64,000 nt of DNA from Dyella halodurans (GTDB lineage: Bacteria > Pseudomonadota > Gammaproteobacteria > Xanthomonadales > Rhodanobacteraceae), in the NCBI RefSeq assembly GCF_026283925.1, contig NZ_JAPDPF010000009.1, positions 124,001 to 188,000 on the forward strand, read 5' to 3'. Every line of letters begins with the position of its first letter. Within the stretch, counting starts at the first letter, position 1. The notes below the pieces were generated by a model. The model saw only the letters and a list, made by a program, of their open reading frames with translations. It made no database searches and was not told the DNA's origin. A program made the translations under genes and the position numbers. Below, one piece after another: positions 1 through 7,949 of this stretch.

Positions 1-302
1 TCAGCGTCGACCCCGCGCGAGATACGCCCGACGTGATGCACGCTTACGTGAATGCCTTCGACCCCCGCGCCGTCGGCCTGTCCGGCGCACCACGCGAGAT
101 CGAGGCCCTGAGCAAGCGCTACCGCTCGGCCTTCACCCGTGAACCCGACAAGGGCGACGGGCAGTACGAAGTCAGCCATAGCTCGGCCATCTACGTGTTC
201 GACCGCGACGGCAAGGCACGACTGCTGGCAACCCCGGGCAACCCGCAAGACGACCTGGTGCATGACCTGCACCTGCTGCTGAGCATGGGAGCGTCCTCAT
301 GA
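1..302 (+). CDS. SCO1/SenC-family copper chaperone, C-terminal part
   Basis: Partial gene, cut by the window start; the reading frame is open from base 3 and ends at the TGA at 300-302. The visible part reads as the C-terminal half of a SCO1/SenC thioredoxin-fold protein: a VDPARDTP segment followed by a conserved histidine in SHSSAIYVFDRDGK and a short terminal helix. SCO proteins deliver copper to the CuA centre of cytochrome c oxidase in the periplasm. The CxxxC copper site would lie upstream, outside the window. The stop overlaps the start of the PCu(A)C gene (ATGA), so the two are probably translated together in the same copper-delivery pathway. Confidence 0.85.
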   Translation, partial: SVDPARDTPDVMHAYVNAFDPRAVGLSGAPREIEALSKRYRSAFTREPDKGDGQYEVSHSSAIYVFDRDGKARLLATPGNPQDDLVHDLHLLLSMGASS

Positions 303-784
303 GCTTTCGCTTGCCTGTCACGCGCTCCCTGCCCTTGCTGCTCGCCGGCATCCTGCTGGCCGGCGGCGTGCATGCCACCGAAGCGGAACACATCCGCGCG
401 AGTCAGGCGTGGCTTCGCGTCCTTCCCGGCGACCTGCCCGCGGGTGCTTACGTGACGCTGGAGAATACGGGCGACCAGCCGGCCAGCCTGCGCGGCGCCG
501 AGAGTACGAACTACGCCAGCGTCATGCTGCACCAGAGCAGCACGGAAGGCGGCATGGGCCGCATGAACGCGGTGGACCGTCTTGTCGTCCCTGCCCATGG
601 CAAGGCGTCATTGGCACCTGGCGGCTACCACCTGATGCTGATGAAGGCCGCCTCGGCGGTGAAGCCCGGCGACAAGGTGAAGCTGGCCCTGGTCTTTGGC
701 GACGGCAGCAAGCTGGATGTCGATTTTCTTGCGCGTCCGGCCAATGCCACGGATATCGGTGCTGGCGCGGAGCACGCCCACTAG
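299..784 (+). CDS. Periplasmic copper chaperone PCu(A)C
   Basis: 161 residues. An N-terminal signal peptide (about residues 1-26, ending GGVHA) is followed by a single DUF461/PCu(A)C cupredoxin-like domain. The copper motif is visible: a histidine in MLHQSS, two methionines in GGMGRM, then after about 20 residues a GYHLMLM segment supplying the second His and Met, matching the family pattern HxnMx(21-22)HxM. The tail ends in a His-rich AEHAH. The family passes Cu(I) to SCO or directly to cytochrome oxidase. It starts inside the stop codon of the SCO1-like gene, and the convergent CtaG gene lies just downstream, so this is a coherent oxidase-metallation locus. Confidence 0.9.
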   Translation: MSFRLPVTRSLPLLLAGILLAGGVHATEAEHIRASQAWLRVLPGDLPAGAYVTLENTGDQPASLRGAESTNYASVMLHQSSTEGGMGRMNAVDRLVVPAHGKASLAPGGYHLMLMKAASAVKPGDKVKLALVFGDGSKLDVDFLARPANATDIGAGAEHAH

Positions 785-798
785 GCGAGATGGCTCGT

Positions 799-874
799 TG
801 TAGGAGCGCACCCAGTGCGCGATCACGGCATCACCGCTACGTAGGCTCGTCGCGTACTGGGTGCGCTCCTACAA
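799..874. repeat. REP-type palindromic repeat between convergent genes
   Basis: Two 25-base arms (799-823 and 850-874) starting TTGTAGGAGCGCACC are inverted complements with one mismatch, separated by 26 bases. The same arm sequence recurs at 17426-17449 and 17549-17572. It resembles the GTAGGAGC-type repetitive extragenic palindromes of pseudomonads and xanthomonads. It lies between the PCu(A)C and CtaG stops and could also act as a bidirectional transcription end. Confidence 0.8.
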
Positions 875-881
875 TAAAACG

Positions 882-1760
882 TTAGTCCTGCGTGACAGAT
901 ACCGGAGCCGGCCGTGCGCCACGCCTCGCTGGTCGCGGCTTGCGGCGAATGCGCCCGCTGCGCGACAGGCGTAGCCACTGGCGCATGGCCAGCAAACCGC
1001 CAATGGATTCGATGATCGCGGCGGGCACCCACATGATCACGCCGCCCACCAGCTGCGCGGTGAGCACGTTGAAGGTGAAGGCGCGGCCGCAGATCTCGAA
1101 GATCGGATAAAGGTCGGTCTTGGAAAACGTGACAATGGCGCCGGCGAGAATCTGCGGCGTCATGGTGATGCCCGGGGACAGCACGCGCATGCCCGGCGTC
1201 ATGCGCCCCGGCGGCCGTGGACGATGGTCAAGTACCAGCCACCAATAGCTGAAGCCGCTGACCAGCATCGACCAGTTCATGAAGCGATAGATGCGCCAGT
1301 CGAGCATGGCCAGCGTCTGCATCGACGGCACCAGCCAGATCAGGATGAAGGCGACGAACAGCACTGTCGCCACCACCGGATTCAACAAGACGGCGCTGAA
1401 CAGGCGCCACGGCCAGGAGCGCAGGACCGGTCGCAGCAGGCGCACGCGCCAGCCCAACGGCAAGCCCTTGCGCAATACCGAGCCCGGATAGGAGGCGATG
1501 ATCAACAGCGGCGCCAGGTGATGCAGCAGCACCTGCTGGATGCGATGCATGAAAAACTCATGCTCGAAGAAGTAATCCAGATAGGTATGCAGCGACACGT
1601 AGATCATCGCCATGCCGATCCAGAACGCCAGTTGGCGACCGACGCTCACCGGCAGACGGCGTGCGCCACGCAGGTAGAGCACCCCGCAGGTCACGAAGAT
1701 CAGCAGGAACACCCAGGAGAATTCCCAGGGCACGATCCACTTGAGCACGCTTGCCATCAT
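882..1760 (-). CDS. CtaG-type cytochrome c oxidase assembly protein (Caa3_CtaG family)
   Basis: 292-residue polytopic membrane protein with about seven hydrophobic segments. It contains histidine-bearing helices typical of the Caa3_CtaG family (segments LHTYLDYFFEHEFFMHRIQQVLLHH split over two helices, and SYWWLVLDHRP), then a basic, proline-rich cytoplasmic tail (about residues 262-292). The family is needed for insertion of copper into caa3/aa3-type oxidases. It converges on the SCO1-like/PCu(A)C pair, supporting the role. It is distinct from the Cox11-type CtaG. The start is either of two adjacent Met codons (1760 or 1757). Confidence 0.85.
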   Translation of the reverse strand: MMASVLKWIVPWEFSWVFLLIFVTCGVLYLRGARRLPVSVGRQLAFWIGMAMIYVSLHTYLDYFFEHEFFMHRIQQVLLHHLAPLLIIASYPGSVLRKGLPLGWRVRLLRPVLRSWPWRLFSAVLLNPVVATVLFVAFILIWLVPSMQTLAMLDWRIYRFMNWSMLVSGFSYWWLVLDHRPRPPGRMTPGMRVLSPGITMTPQILAGAIVTFSKTDLYPIFEICGRAFTFNVLTAQLVGGVIMWVPAAIIESIGGLLAMRQWLRLSRSGRIRRKPRPARRGARPAPVSVTQD

Positions 1761-1874
1761 TGATCAGACCCGGGCCGACTCACCGGCGATCTCCCAGCAT
1801 AATCCCTTGCAGCCGTCGTCCCTGGATCACTGCCCTGCGACAGATTGCCGCCCGCATGCCGGCGCCCTTCCATC

Positions 1875-3776
1875 CTAGACCCGGCGCCGGCTGCGCATGG
1901 AACGGCGCCAGCCGTACAGCAGTCCCACCAGGGCCACCAGGGCGGGCACCAGCACGATATTGATGAACTTCAGGCGCAGTCCCAGCGCATCGATCTCTGC
2001 GTTGAACTGGTGCTGCACATTGCGCAATTCCTTGTTGATTTCCAGCTGGCGTTGCAGGAACTGCTCGATCTCGCTGCGCTGCTCCGCGCTGACCCCATCG
2101 CTACGCGCGGCCTTGGCCGGCTGCAGCTCGCTGAGACGGCTGCGCGTCACGGCCAGCTCGCGCTGCAACTCCTGTTTCTTGGCCAGGAATTTCTGGTCGG
2201 CCACGCTCTGCAAGGCCAACACCCGGGTAAACGGACGCTGTGAGCTGACCCGCCCGTGGATGGACAACAGTGCCGAGGAACCGCTGAGGTTGTCGGCGAT
2301 ATTGGTGATGAAGTCGCCATTGTTGGCCAGCGCGCTGAGCTGCGGCTGCCCCAGCATGCTTTGCGTATAGGACACCCATAGGCGATCGCTGAGCAGATCG
2401 GTATCGCCCACCAGGATCACCTCGGCGCCATCACCGGATGTCGCCAGATGGCCAGTCTCACCCGCACGCTCCGGGAAGGCGCTGGCGAACTGTCCGCGCA
2501 GGCGCGCCGCGATGACATAGTGGGCGTTGTCCGGCTTGTAATTGTCCAGCAGGTTGGCGGGATTGCTGATCGACTCGCGCACGCGCTGGCTCGACACGAC
2601 TTGGGCATCGGTCGAGGTCTGCATCAGCGGCAACAGGCGCGACGAAGTGCCGGGCAACAGATCAAAGAAGCCGCTACTGGACACATTGACCCGTTGCAGG
2701 CTGGCGGTGATCACATCGTCGTGATTGAGCTCCTGCTGTCCCAGGCCCAACATGGCCGGGTGGCTCATCGAACTGTTGTCGGCCAGCTCGATGCGCAACG
2801 CCCGCGAGCGATCGAGCACGACCTTCTGTGGATCGTATTGCACGCCCCAGGTCGCAAACAGCTTAGGCAAGTCGGAATCGTGGTCGTCGGTCACGCCACT
2901 GCTGTTCACGAATGGCGTGTTGTCCATCTCCGCCAAGGGATCGACAAACACCACCAGGTGGCCACCGCGCAACACGTACTGGTCGATCGCGTAGAGCGTA
3001 TCTGCCGGCAGATGCTTGGGATGGACCAGCAGCAGCGCCTGGATATCGCTATCGATGCCTTTCAGCTTGGTGGGATCGAGGGTCTTGATCTCGAACAGCT
3101 GGCCCAGCTGACGCATTGCCGTCCATGGCTCTTCGCCAATCACGGGATTGCCCTGCACCGGCAGGCTGCTGATCAGGCCGACGCGCGGCTTGGACGGCTG
3201 GTCCAGCTCATACAGCAGCTTCGCGATGTCGTATTCGAGGAACGTCTCGCGCGACGGATCGAACAAGGGGATGGCCAAGGTCTTGCCGGGCAGATGCCCA
3301 TCGCCGTCGCCATCGTTATCCGCATCGGCATTGGGTGACAGCGTGCTGCCGACCAGGCCGAAAAACACCCGCTCGCCATTGGTGCCACCGCTGATCGGCG
3401 TCAGCCCATACCCCTCGGCACTGGCTTCGTCGTCGGAGTAAGGCACGGGATCGACGATCTGCAGGCGCAGGCGCCCATGCGATCGCGCGACCATCTCCTG
3501 CAGCATCTCGCTGACGCGTTGCTGGTAACTGCGCAACTGCGGCAGGTCGCGCGTGGCGTGTTCGGAAAAATACAGCGTGAGCTTCAGCGGCGCACGCAGC
3601 CCACGCACGATGTGGATGGTGCCCGGCGTGAGCGTGTAAAGATGGTCCGCGGTGAGATCCACCCGTCCCAGGCGCAGCCAGCGGCTACTGGCCAGCGTTA
3701 GCGTCACGAAGCCGATTGCCAGCAAGGCCAGCGCGGTCAGCAGGATGGTACGTCGACTCAAGTGCAGGCGCGCCAT
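1875..3776 (-). CDS. GldG-like substrate-binding/auxiliary protein of an ABC system
   Basis: 633 residues. An N-terminal membrane anchor (about residues 11-30) is followed by a large extracytoplasmic GldG/ABC_transp_aux domain. A heptad-rich charged stretch (about 540-600) and a C-terminal membrane helix follow (about 603-624, IVLVPALVALVGLLYGW), with a basic end. The family accompanies ABC-2 permease and ATPase subunits; in Bacteroidetes the homologues serve gliding, elsewhere the substrate is unknown. It is the last gene of a three-gene minus-strand operon, starting three bases after the permease stop. A gliding role is not implied here. Confidence 0.85.
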   Translation of the reverse strand: MARLHLSRRTILLTALALLAIGFVTLTLASSRWLRLGRVDLTADHLYTLTPGTIHIVRGLRAPLKLTLYFSEHATRDLPQLRSYQQRVSEMLQEMVARSHGRLRLQIVDPVPYSDDEASAEGYGLTPISGGTNGERVFFGLVGSTLSPNADADNDGDGDGHLPGKTLAIPLFDPSRETFLEYDIAKLLYELDQPSKPRVGLISSLPVQGNPVIGEEPWTAMRQLGQLFEIKTLDPTKLKGIDSDIQALLLVHPKHLPADTLYAIDQYVLRGGHLVVFVDPLAEMDNTPFVNSSGVTDDHDSDLPKLFATWGVQYDPQKVVLDRSRALRIELADNSSMSHPAMLGLGQQELNHDDVITASLQRVNVSSSGFFDLLPGTSSRLLPLMQTSTDAQVVSSQRVRESISNPANLLDNYKPDNAHYVIAARLRGQFASAFPERAGETGHLATSGDGAEVILVGDTDLLSDRLWVSYTQSMLGQPQLSALANNGDFITNIADNLSGSSALLSIHGRVSSQRPFTRVLALQSVADQKFLAKKQELQRELAVTRSRLSELQPAKAARSDGVSAEQRSEIEQFLQRQLEINKELRNVQHQFNAEIDALGLRLKFINIVLVPALVALVGLLYGWRRSMRSRRRV

Positions 3777-3779
3777 GGC

Positions 3780-4514
3780 TCAGGGCGTCCGCTTGAGATC
3801 GAGCACCAGCACACCGGCGGTCAGCCACGAGGCCATGCTCAACAGGAAGTACACGAGATCTCGCAGATCCAGCACGCCACGCGAGATCGCCTCGAAGTGC
3901 CGCAGCATGCTCAGATGCGCCACCGCGTTGACCAGCCGGCGTGGCAGCGCCCCCTGGAAAAATTCCAGCACCTGCGGCTGACCCACCAGGATCAGCAGGA
4001 AACACACCACCACGGTCAGCACGAAGGCCACCACCTGGCTCTGCGTCACCGCCGACAGGCAGGCGCCGATGGCCAGGAACGCCCCTGCCATCAACCAGCT
4101 GCCAACGTAGCTGGCGAGGATCACGCCGTTGTCCGGCGATCCCAGATAGTTCACCGTGATCCAGATCGGGAACGTAAGCAGCAGGGCCAGGCCGATGAAC
4201 AGCCAGGCCGCAAAAAACTTGCCCAGCATGGCCTGCGCCAGGGTCAGCGGCAGGCTGAGCAGCAACTCCAGCGTGCCGCCCTTCGCTTCCTCGGCCCACA
4301 TGCGCATCGACACCGCTGGCACCAGCACCAGGTAAAGCCAGGGATGCATCACGAAGAACGGCTGCAGATCGGCCTGCCCGCGCTGATAAAAATCACCCGC
4401 ATAGAACGTCAGGATGCCAGCCAGCACCAGGAAGATGACCAGGAACACATACGCCACCGGCGTCACGAAATAGCTGCGCAGCTCGCGCCGCACCACCGCC
4501 GCAACCGGACTCAT
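3780..4514 (-). CDS. ABC-2 type permease (GldF-like)
   Basis: 244 residues with six predicted membrane helices and the usual ABC-2 permease N-terminus (RRELRSYFVTPVAYVFL). A periplasmic loop follows the first helix. The family forms the membrane channel that partners the ATPase encoded immediately upstream; its start overlaps that gene's stop (ATGA at 4511-4514). The GldG-like protein downstream completes the set. The transported substrate cannot be read from sequence. Confidence 0.88.
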   Translation of the reverse strand: MSPVAAVVRRELRSYFVTPVAYVFLVIFLVLAGILTFYAGDFYQRGQADLQPFFVMHPWLYLVLVPAVSMRMWAEEAKGGTLELLLSLPLTLAQAMLGKFFAAWLFIGLALLLTFPIWITVNYLGSPDNGVILASYVGSWLMAGAFLAIGACLSAVTQSQVVAFVLTVVVCFLLILVGQPQVLEFFQGALPRRLVNAVAHLSMLRHFEAISRGVLDLRDLVYFLLSMASWLTAGVLVLDLKRTP

Positions 4515-5443
4515 GCCCTGCCCTCGGCGCTGGTGGTGATGTTGCGGAACACCTCGTCGAGACGTCCACGTTCCAACTGAATTTCCGACACTTCCAAACC
4601 CTGTTGGCGCAACAAGGTTTCCACCGGCTCAAGAATGCGCTCGCCCGCCCGGGGGAACACCGTGATGCGCCCATCGAGCGGATCCACTTCGATCGACGCC
4701 ACTTGCGGCAGGCGGCCCAACATCTCCTGCGATACGCCGCTGCCCGGCGCGCTGAACGACACGGCGCCGTGATAACGCGAACGCGCTTCCAGCTCGGCCG
4801 GCGTGGCATCGGCCAGCAGACGGCCGTTGGCGATGATCACCACGCGATTGCACAGCGCATGCACCTCTTCCAGCAGATGGGTGGAGATGAGAATGGTGCG
4901 CTCGCGCGCCATGGCGTCGATCAACTGACGCACGGTGTGCTTCTGGTTGGGATCGAGGCCGTCGGTAGGTTCGTCGAGCATCAGCACCGGCGGGTTATGC
5001 AGGATTGCCTGCGCCAGGCCGACACGCCGCCGCAGTCCCTTCGACAGCGTATCGATGCACTGGTCCAGCACGCTTTCCAGTTGCAAGCGCGCCACCACCT
5101 CTTCGAAGCGGCGATAGCCGGCGTCATGGCGCAGGCCGCGAATGCGGATGATGAAGGTGAGGAATTCGCGTACGGTCAGCTCGCCATAGCTGGGCGCGCC
5201 TTCCGGCAGGTAGCCCAGGGCGCGCTTGGCCTGCAGCGGCTCCTTGCGGACATCGTGGCCGCACACCCGCGCCGTGCCGGAGCTGGGCTCCAGGAAACCG
5301 GCGATCATGCGCATGGCGGTGGTCTTGCCGGCACCATTGGGGCCCAGCAGGCCCAGGACCTGGCCAGGCTCGGCGCGAATAGTGAGCGCATCCACCGCGG
5401 TCAGGTTGCCATAGCGTCGGGTGAGCTGTTCGGTTTCGATCAT
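4511..5443 (-). CDS. ABC transporter ATP-binding protein (GldA-like)
   Basis: 310 residues. Walker A GPNGAGKT at residues 34-41, a degenerate signature (LSKGLRRRVGLAQAI), Walker B VLMLDEPTDGLDP and the H-loop ISTHLLEE are all present, so the ATPase should be active. A C-terminal region of about 90 residues after the nucleotide-binding domain is typical of the CcmA/NatA-like export ATPases. It is the first gene of the operon ATPase-permease-GldG. The upstream stretch to 5560 holds the terminator of the preceding gene, and I see no convincing promoter there. Confidence 0.9.
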   Translation of the reverse strand: MIETEQLTRRYGNLTAVDALTIRAEPGQVLGLLGPNGAGKTTAMRMIAGFLEPSSGTARVCGHDVRKEPLQAKRALGYLPEGAPSYGELTVREFLTFIIRIRGLRHDAGYRRFEEVVARLQLESVLDQCIDTLSKGLRRRVGLAQAILHNPPVLMLDEPTDGLDPNQKHTVRQLIDAMARERTILISTHLLEEVHALCNRVVIIANGRLLADATPAELEARSRYHGAVSFSAPGSGVSQEMLGRLPQVASIEVDPLDGRITVFPRAGERILEPVETLLRQQGLEVSEIQLERGRLDEVFRNITTSAEGRA

Positions 5444-5559
5444 GTCCAGTCGAAGTCAGAGCGCGGGCTTCGCACGAAGCGTGCCGCCGGGTCGTCCAGC
5501 GACGGTCGACCCGCAATGTAACCGAAAAGTTCGACCACACCCCGGCGACGGGCTCGCGA

Positions 5560-5592
5560 AAATGAAAAGGCCCTTCACGGGGAAGGGCCTTC
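5560..5592 (-). terminator. Rho-independent terminator of the SRPBCC gene
   Basis: Read on the minus strand, a perfect 10-bp stem (GAAGGCCCTT pairing with its complement, bases 5567-5576 and 5582-5591, 5-base loop) is followed by TTTTCATTTT. It lies 27 bases after the stop of the minus-strand SRPBCC gene and before the ABC operon. Confidence 0.85.
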
Positions 5593-5618
5593 TCGATAAA
5601 CCGCCGTAGGAGGCCGGC

Positions 5619-6968
5619 TTACTTTGCGGTGCTGGCGCTGGCCGGAGCGGCGGCGGTGCCGGAAGCGGCCGGTGCCTGGTCACCACTGTCGTCGAGGCTC
5701 GGCGGCTTGATGCCGGCTTCCTGCTCCGGGGTCTGGTCCGGAGCGGAGCTCAGCGGCAGGTAGACGTCGAACTCGGCGTAGCTCTTCACTTCGTCGCCCT
5801 GCTTCACTTCCGGCTTGGCTTCGATGTCGTAGAAGCGGTTCACCACTTCGTCGAACTTGTAGCCGTGCGTCTGGGCATAGGCCTTGAGCAGGTCGCGGGT
5901 CTGCGGCACGCCAGCGGCGGTACCGTTCCACACGGCCTTCAGGGCCGGGCCACCGAAGGCCAGGAAGGCGCGCACGTTGTCGTCGACGATCAGGCGGCCG
6001 AAGCGGTCATGACCACCCGGGGCATTGTTCTCCGGCGTGCTGGCGGCAGCATTGGCGCTGGTGCCGGCCTCGGCAGTCGTCGCCAGGTCCGGGGCCTTGG
6101 CCGGGGCCAGCTCCACGGTCTGGCCAGCCACGTTCAAGCTGGTCGCGCTGATCGGCATGCCGACGTCGAAGGTATAGGTCTGATCACCATAGTTGGTGGT
6201 GAAGATCACGCGCGGACCCACCACATTCACGCCAAGCTTCTTGGCGGCAGCCTGGATCTGGCTGACGGCCTTGTCGGTCGCGTCGTTCAGGGCCTCGAGA
6301 CCACCCTTGCGCTCGATCGACGAGGACACGAGCAGCATTGGCGTGGGCTGGGTCTGCTCGATGTACGGGATCAGCTTGCTGTAATCGACGTTCTGCACCG
6401 AAGCCAGCACGTTCTGCAAGTCATTCAGGGTGAACTGGATGAACGCGTCCGGGTCGCCGTGGATGTACAGGTTGGCGTAGCGGTTGATCAGGTTGAAGCC
6501 GTAGTCGACGTCATACGACCAGGTGATCTTGGTCAGCTGACCGCGGCTGCCCTGACGATCGAGGTCGAGGGTGAAGTGCTTGTCGTTGCCGCGCCAGTCG
6601 TTGTCGACGTTCCAGACGATGGAAGCCTTCTTGGCGGTGGAGTCGACCTTGTCGAAGCTCGGGTCGGCCGACGCGATGGTCAGCTTGCCGCTACCGACCT
6701 TCGGGTCGCTACCGGTCCAGGTCAGCTCGGCACCCGGGCCATAGGCCTTGCCCGAGAAGTCGTACTTGATGTTCCGGTCGTACTGGCGCTGCACGGAGTA
6801 TTCCGGGAAGCGACGGAGGTTGTTCAGCACGTCATAGACCTGACGCATGTCCTTGCCGACGACCAGCGACCTTTCCACATGGCCACTGCCAGGCATAACC
6901 AAGCCCACCACCACGGCCACCACGGCAACGATGATCAGGGCAACAATAAATTCAAGAACACGCATCAT
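5619..6968 (-). CDS. Membrane-anchored SRPBCC (polyketide cyclase-like) protein with GyrI-like C-terminal region
   Basis: 449 residues. An N-terminal hydrophobic helix (about 3-26) anchors the protein. An SRPBCC/START-like ligand-binding domain follows (about 30-180, with PxxVYDVLNNLRRFPEYS-like features). A second half (about 200-420) resembles the GyrI/AraC effector-binding fold, with a central Ala-rich linker near 290-315 and a low-complexity Ala/Pro/Ser tail. No enzymatic function can be assigned. It is monocistronic by context, with its own terminator downstream and 223 bases separating it from the response regulator upstream. Confidence 0.75.
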   Translation of the reverse strand: MMRVLEFIVALIIVAVVAVVVGLVMPGSGHVERSLVVGKDMRQVYDVLNNLRRFPEYSVQRQYDRNIKYDFSGKAYGPGAELTWTGSDPKVGSGKLTIASADPSFDKVDSTAKKASIVWNVDNDWRGNDKHFTLDLDRQGSRGQLTKITWSYDVDYGFNLINRYANLYIHGDPDAFIQFTLNDLQNVLASVQNVDYSKLIPYIEQTQPTPMLLVSSSIERKGGLEALNDATDKAVSQIQAAAKKLGVNVVGPRVIFTTNYGDQTYTFDVGMPISATSLNVAGQTVELAPAKAPDLATTAEAGTSANAAASTPENNAPGGHDRFGRLIVDDNVRAFLAFGGPALKAVWNGTAAGVPQTRDLLKAYAQTHGYKFDEVVNRFYDIEAKPEVKQGDEVKSYAEFDVYLPLSSAPDQTPEQEAGIKPPSLDDSGDQAPAASGTAAAPASASTAK

Positions 6969-7191
6969 TCCAGGGTTCTCCGCACGTCTCTCTGTCTACG
7001 GCACAAGGCAGTCGCCGGGGACCGGCCAGCCACGGGAGATTCCCGAAGAATCGCATCGTGACAGGGGGTCGGCCAGCGCCGAAGCCTCCGATGGTACTTA
7101 ATCGCGCGCAGGAACGCTATCGGGCCGTAAAGACTGCCTAACGGCCATTCTTCTGGGTATGGCGCAGGCCCCCTGCAGGCCCCGCCGGACA

Positions 7192-7833
7192 TCAGACGAT
7201 GCCCAGCTCCAGCGCCTTCAGGACGGCCCGGGTACGGTCACGCACGCCGAGCTTGGACAAGATGTTGGAGACATGGTTCTTGACCGTGCCCTCCGCCACT
7301 TTCAGGGAGTTGGCGATCTCCTTGTTGCTATAGCCACCGGACAGCAGGCGCAGGATCTCGGTCTCGCGCTCGGTCAGCGGATCGGGCTGCTCCAGGCTGG
7401 TGAACTGGTTCTGCATCCGCCCGACGCCGGCCAGCAAACGCTGGGTGACCATGGGCGCCACCAGGGAGCCACCGGCAGCCACGGTACGCACGGCCTCCAC
7501 CAGTTGCTCCAGCGACACGTCCTTCAACAGGTAGCCGCGCGCCCCGGCCTTCAGGCCCTGCAGCACCAGCTGGTCGTCATCGAAGGTCGTAAGAATGATG
7601 GTAGGCGGCAGTTCGTTGCGTGCAGACAGCGCCTGCAGCACCTCCAGGCCGCTCATGTTCGGCATGCGCAGGTCCAGCAGCACCACATCGGGCTTGATCC
7701 GCGGAATATCCTGCACGGCCTGGGCGCCATCGGCGCATTCGGCCACCACGCGGATGTCCTCCGCCAGATCCAGCAGTGAACGGACACCCTGGCGAACCAG
7801 GTTCTGGTCGTCGACGAGACAGACGGAAATCAT
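7192..7833 (-). CDS. NarL/FixJ-family response regulator (DesR/LiaR-like)
   Basis: 213 residues from the chosen start. The receiver domain has the acidic pocket (LVDDQ), the phospho-acceptor Asp in VVLLDLRMP and the conserved Lys in YLLKD. The C-terminal LuxR-type helix-turn-helix is LTERETEILRLLSGGYSNKEIA...VKNHVSNI. I chose the ATG at 7831-7833 because it begins the canonical ISVCLVDD receiver start and has a GAGGA ribosome-binding site 8-10 bases upstream; a longer open frame to 7875 adds an unconserved leader. It lies 116 bases after the histidine kinase gene, its likely partner. Target genes are not evident. Confidence 0.92.
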   Translation of the reverse strand: MISVCLVDDQNLVRQGVRSLLDLAEDIRVVAECADGAQAVQDIPRIKPDVVLLDLRMPNMSGLEVLQALSARNELPPTIILTTFDDDQLVLQGLKAGARGYLLKDVSLEQLVEAVRTVAAGGSLVAPMVTQRLLAGVGRMQNQFTSLEQPDPLTERETEILRLLSGGYSNKEIANSLKVAEGTVKNHVSNILSKLGVRDRTRAVLKALELGIV

Positions 7834-7949
7834 CGCGGATCCTCGAAGCAATGGTGGCCCATGTGCGATGCCCACGGGCTACGGGGAAGAACGATGCTGC
7901 TATCCAAGCAGTTCATTTTGGCACGAGCCAGGGGTAGTGGGGACCCCAT

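Noticed and set aside
1875-5443. Gliding motility machinery
   Set aside because: Although the three proteins resemble GldA, GldF and GldG, these families are widespread ABC transporters; no other gliding gene is present, so no motility role is claimed.
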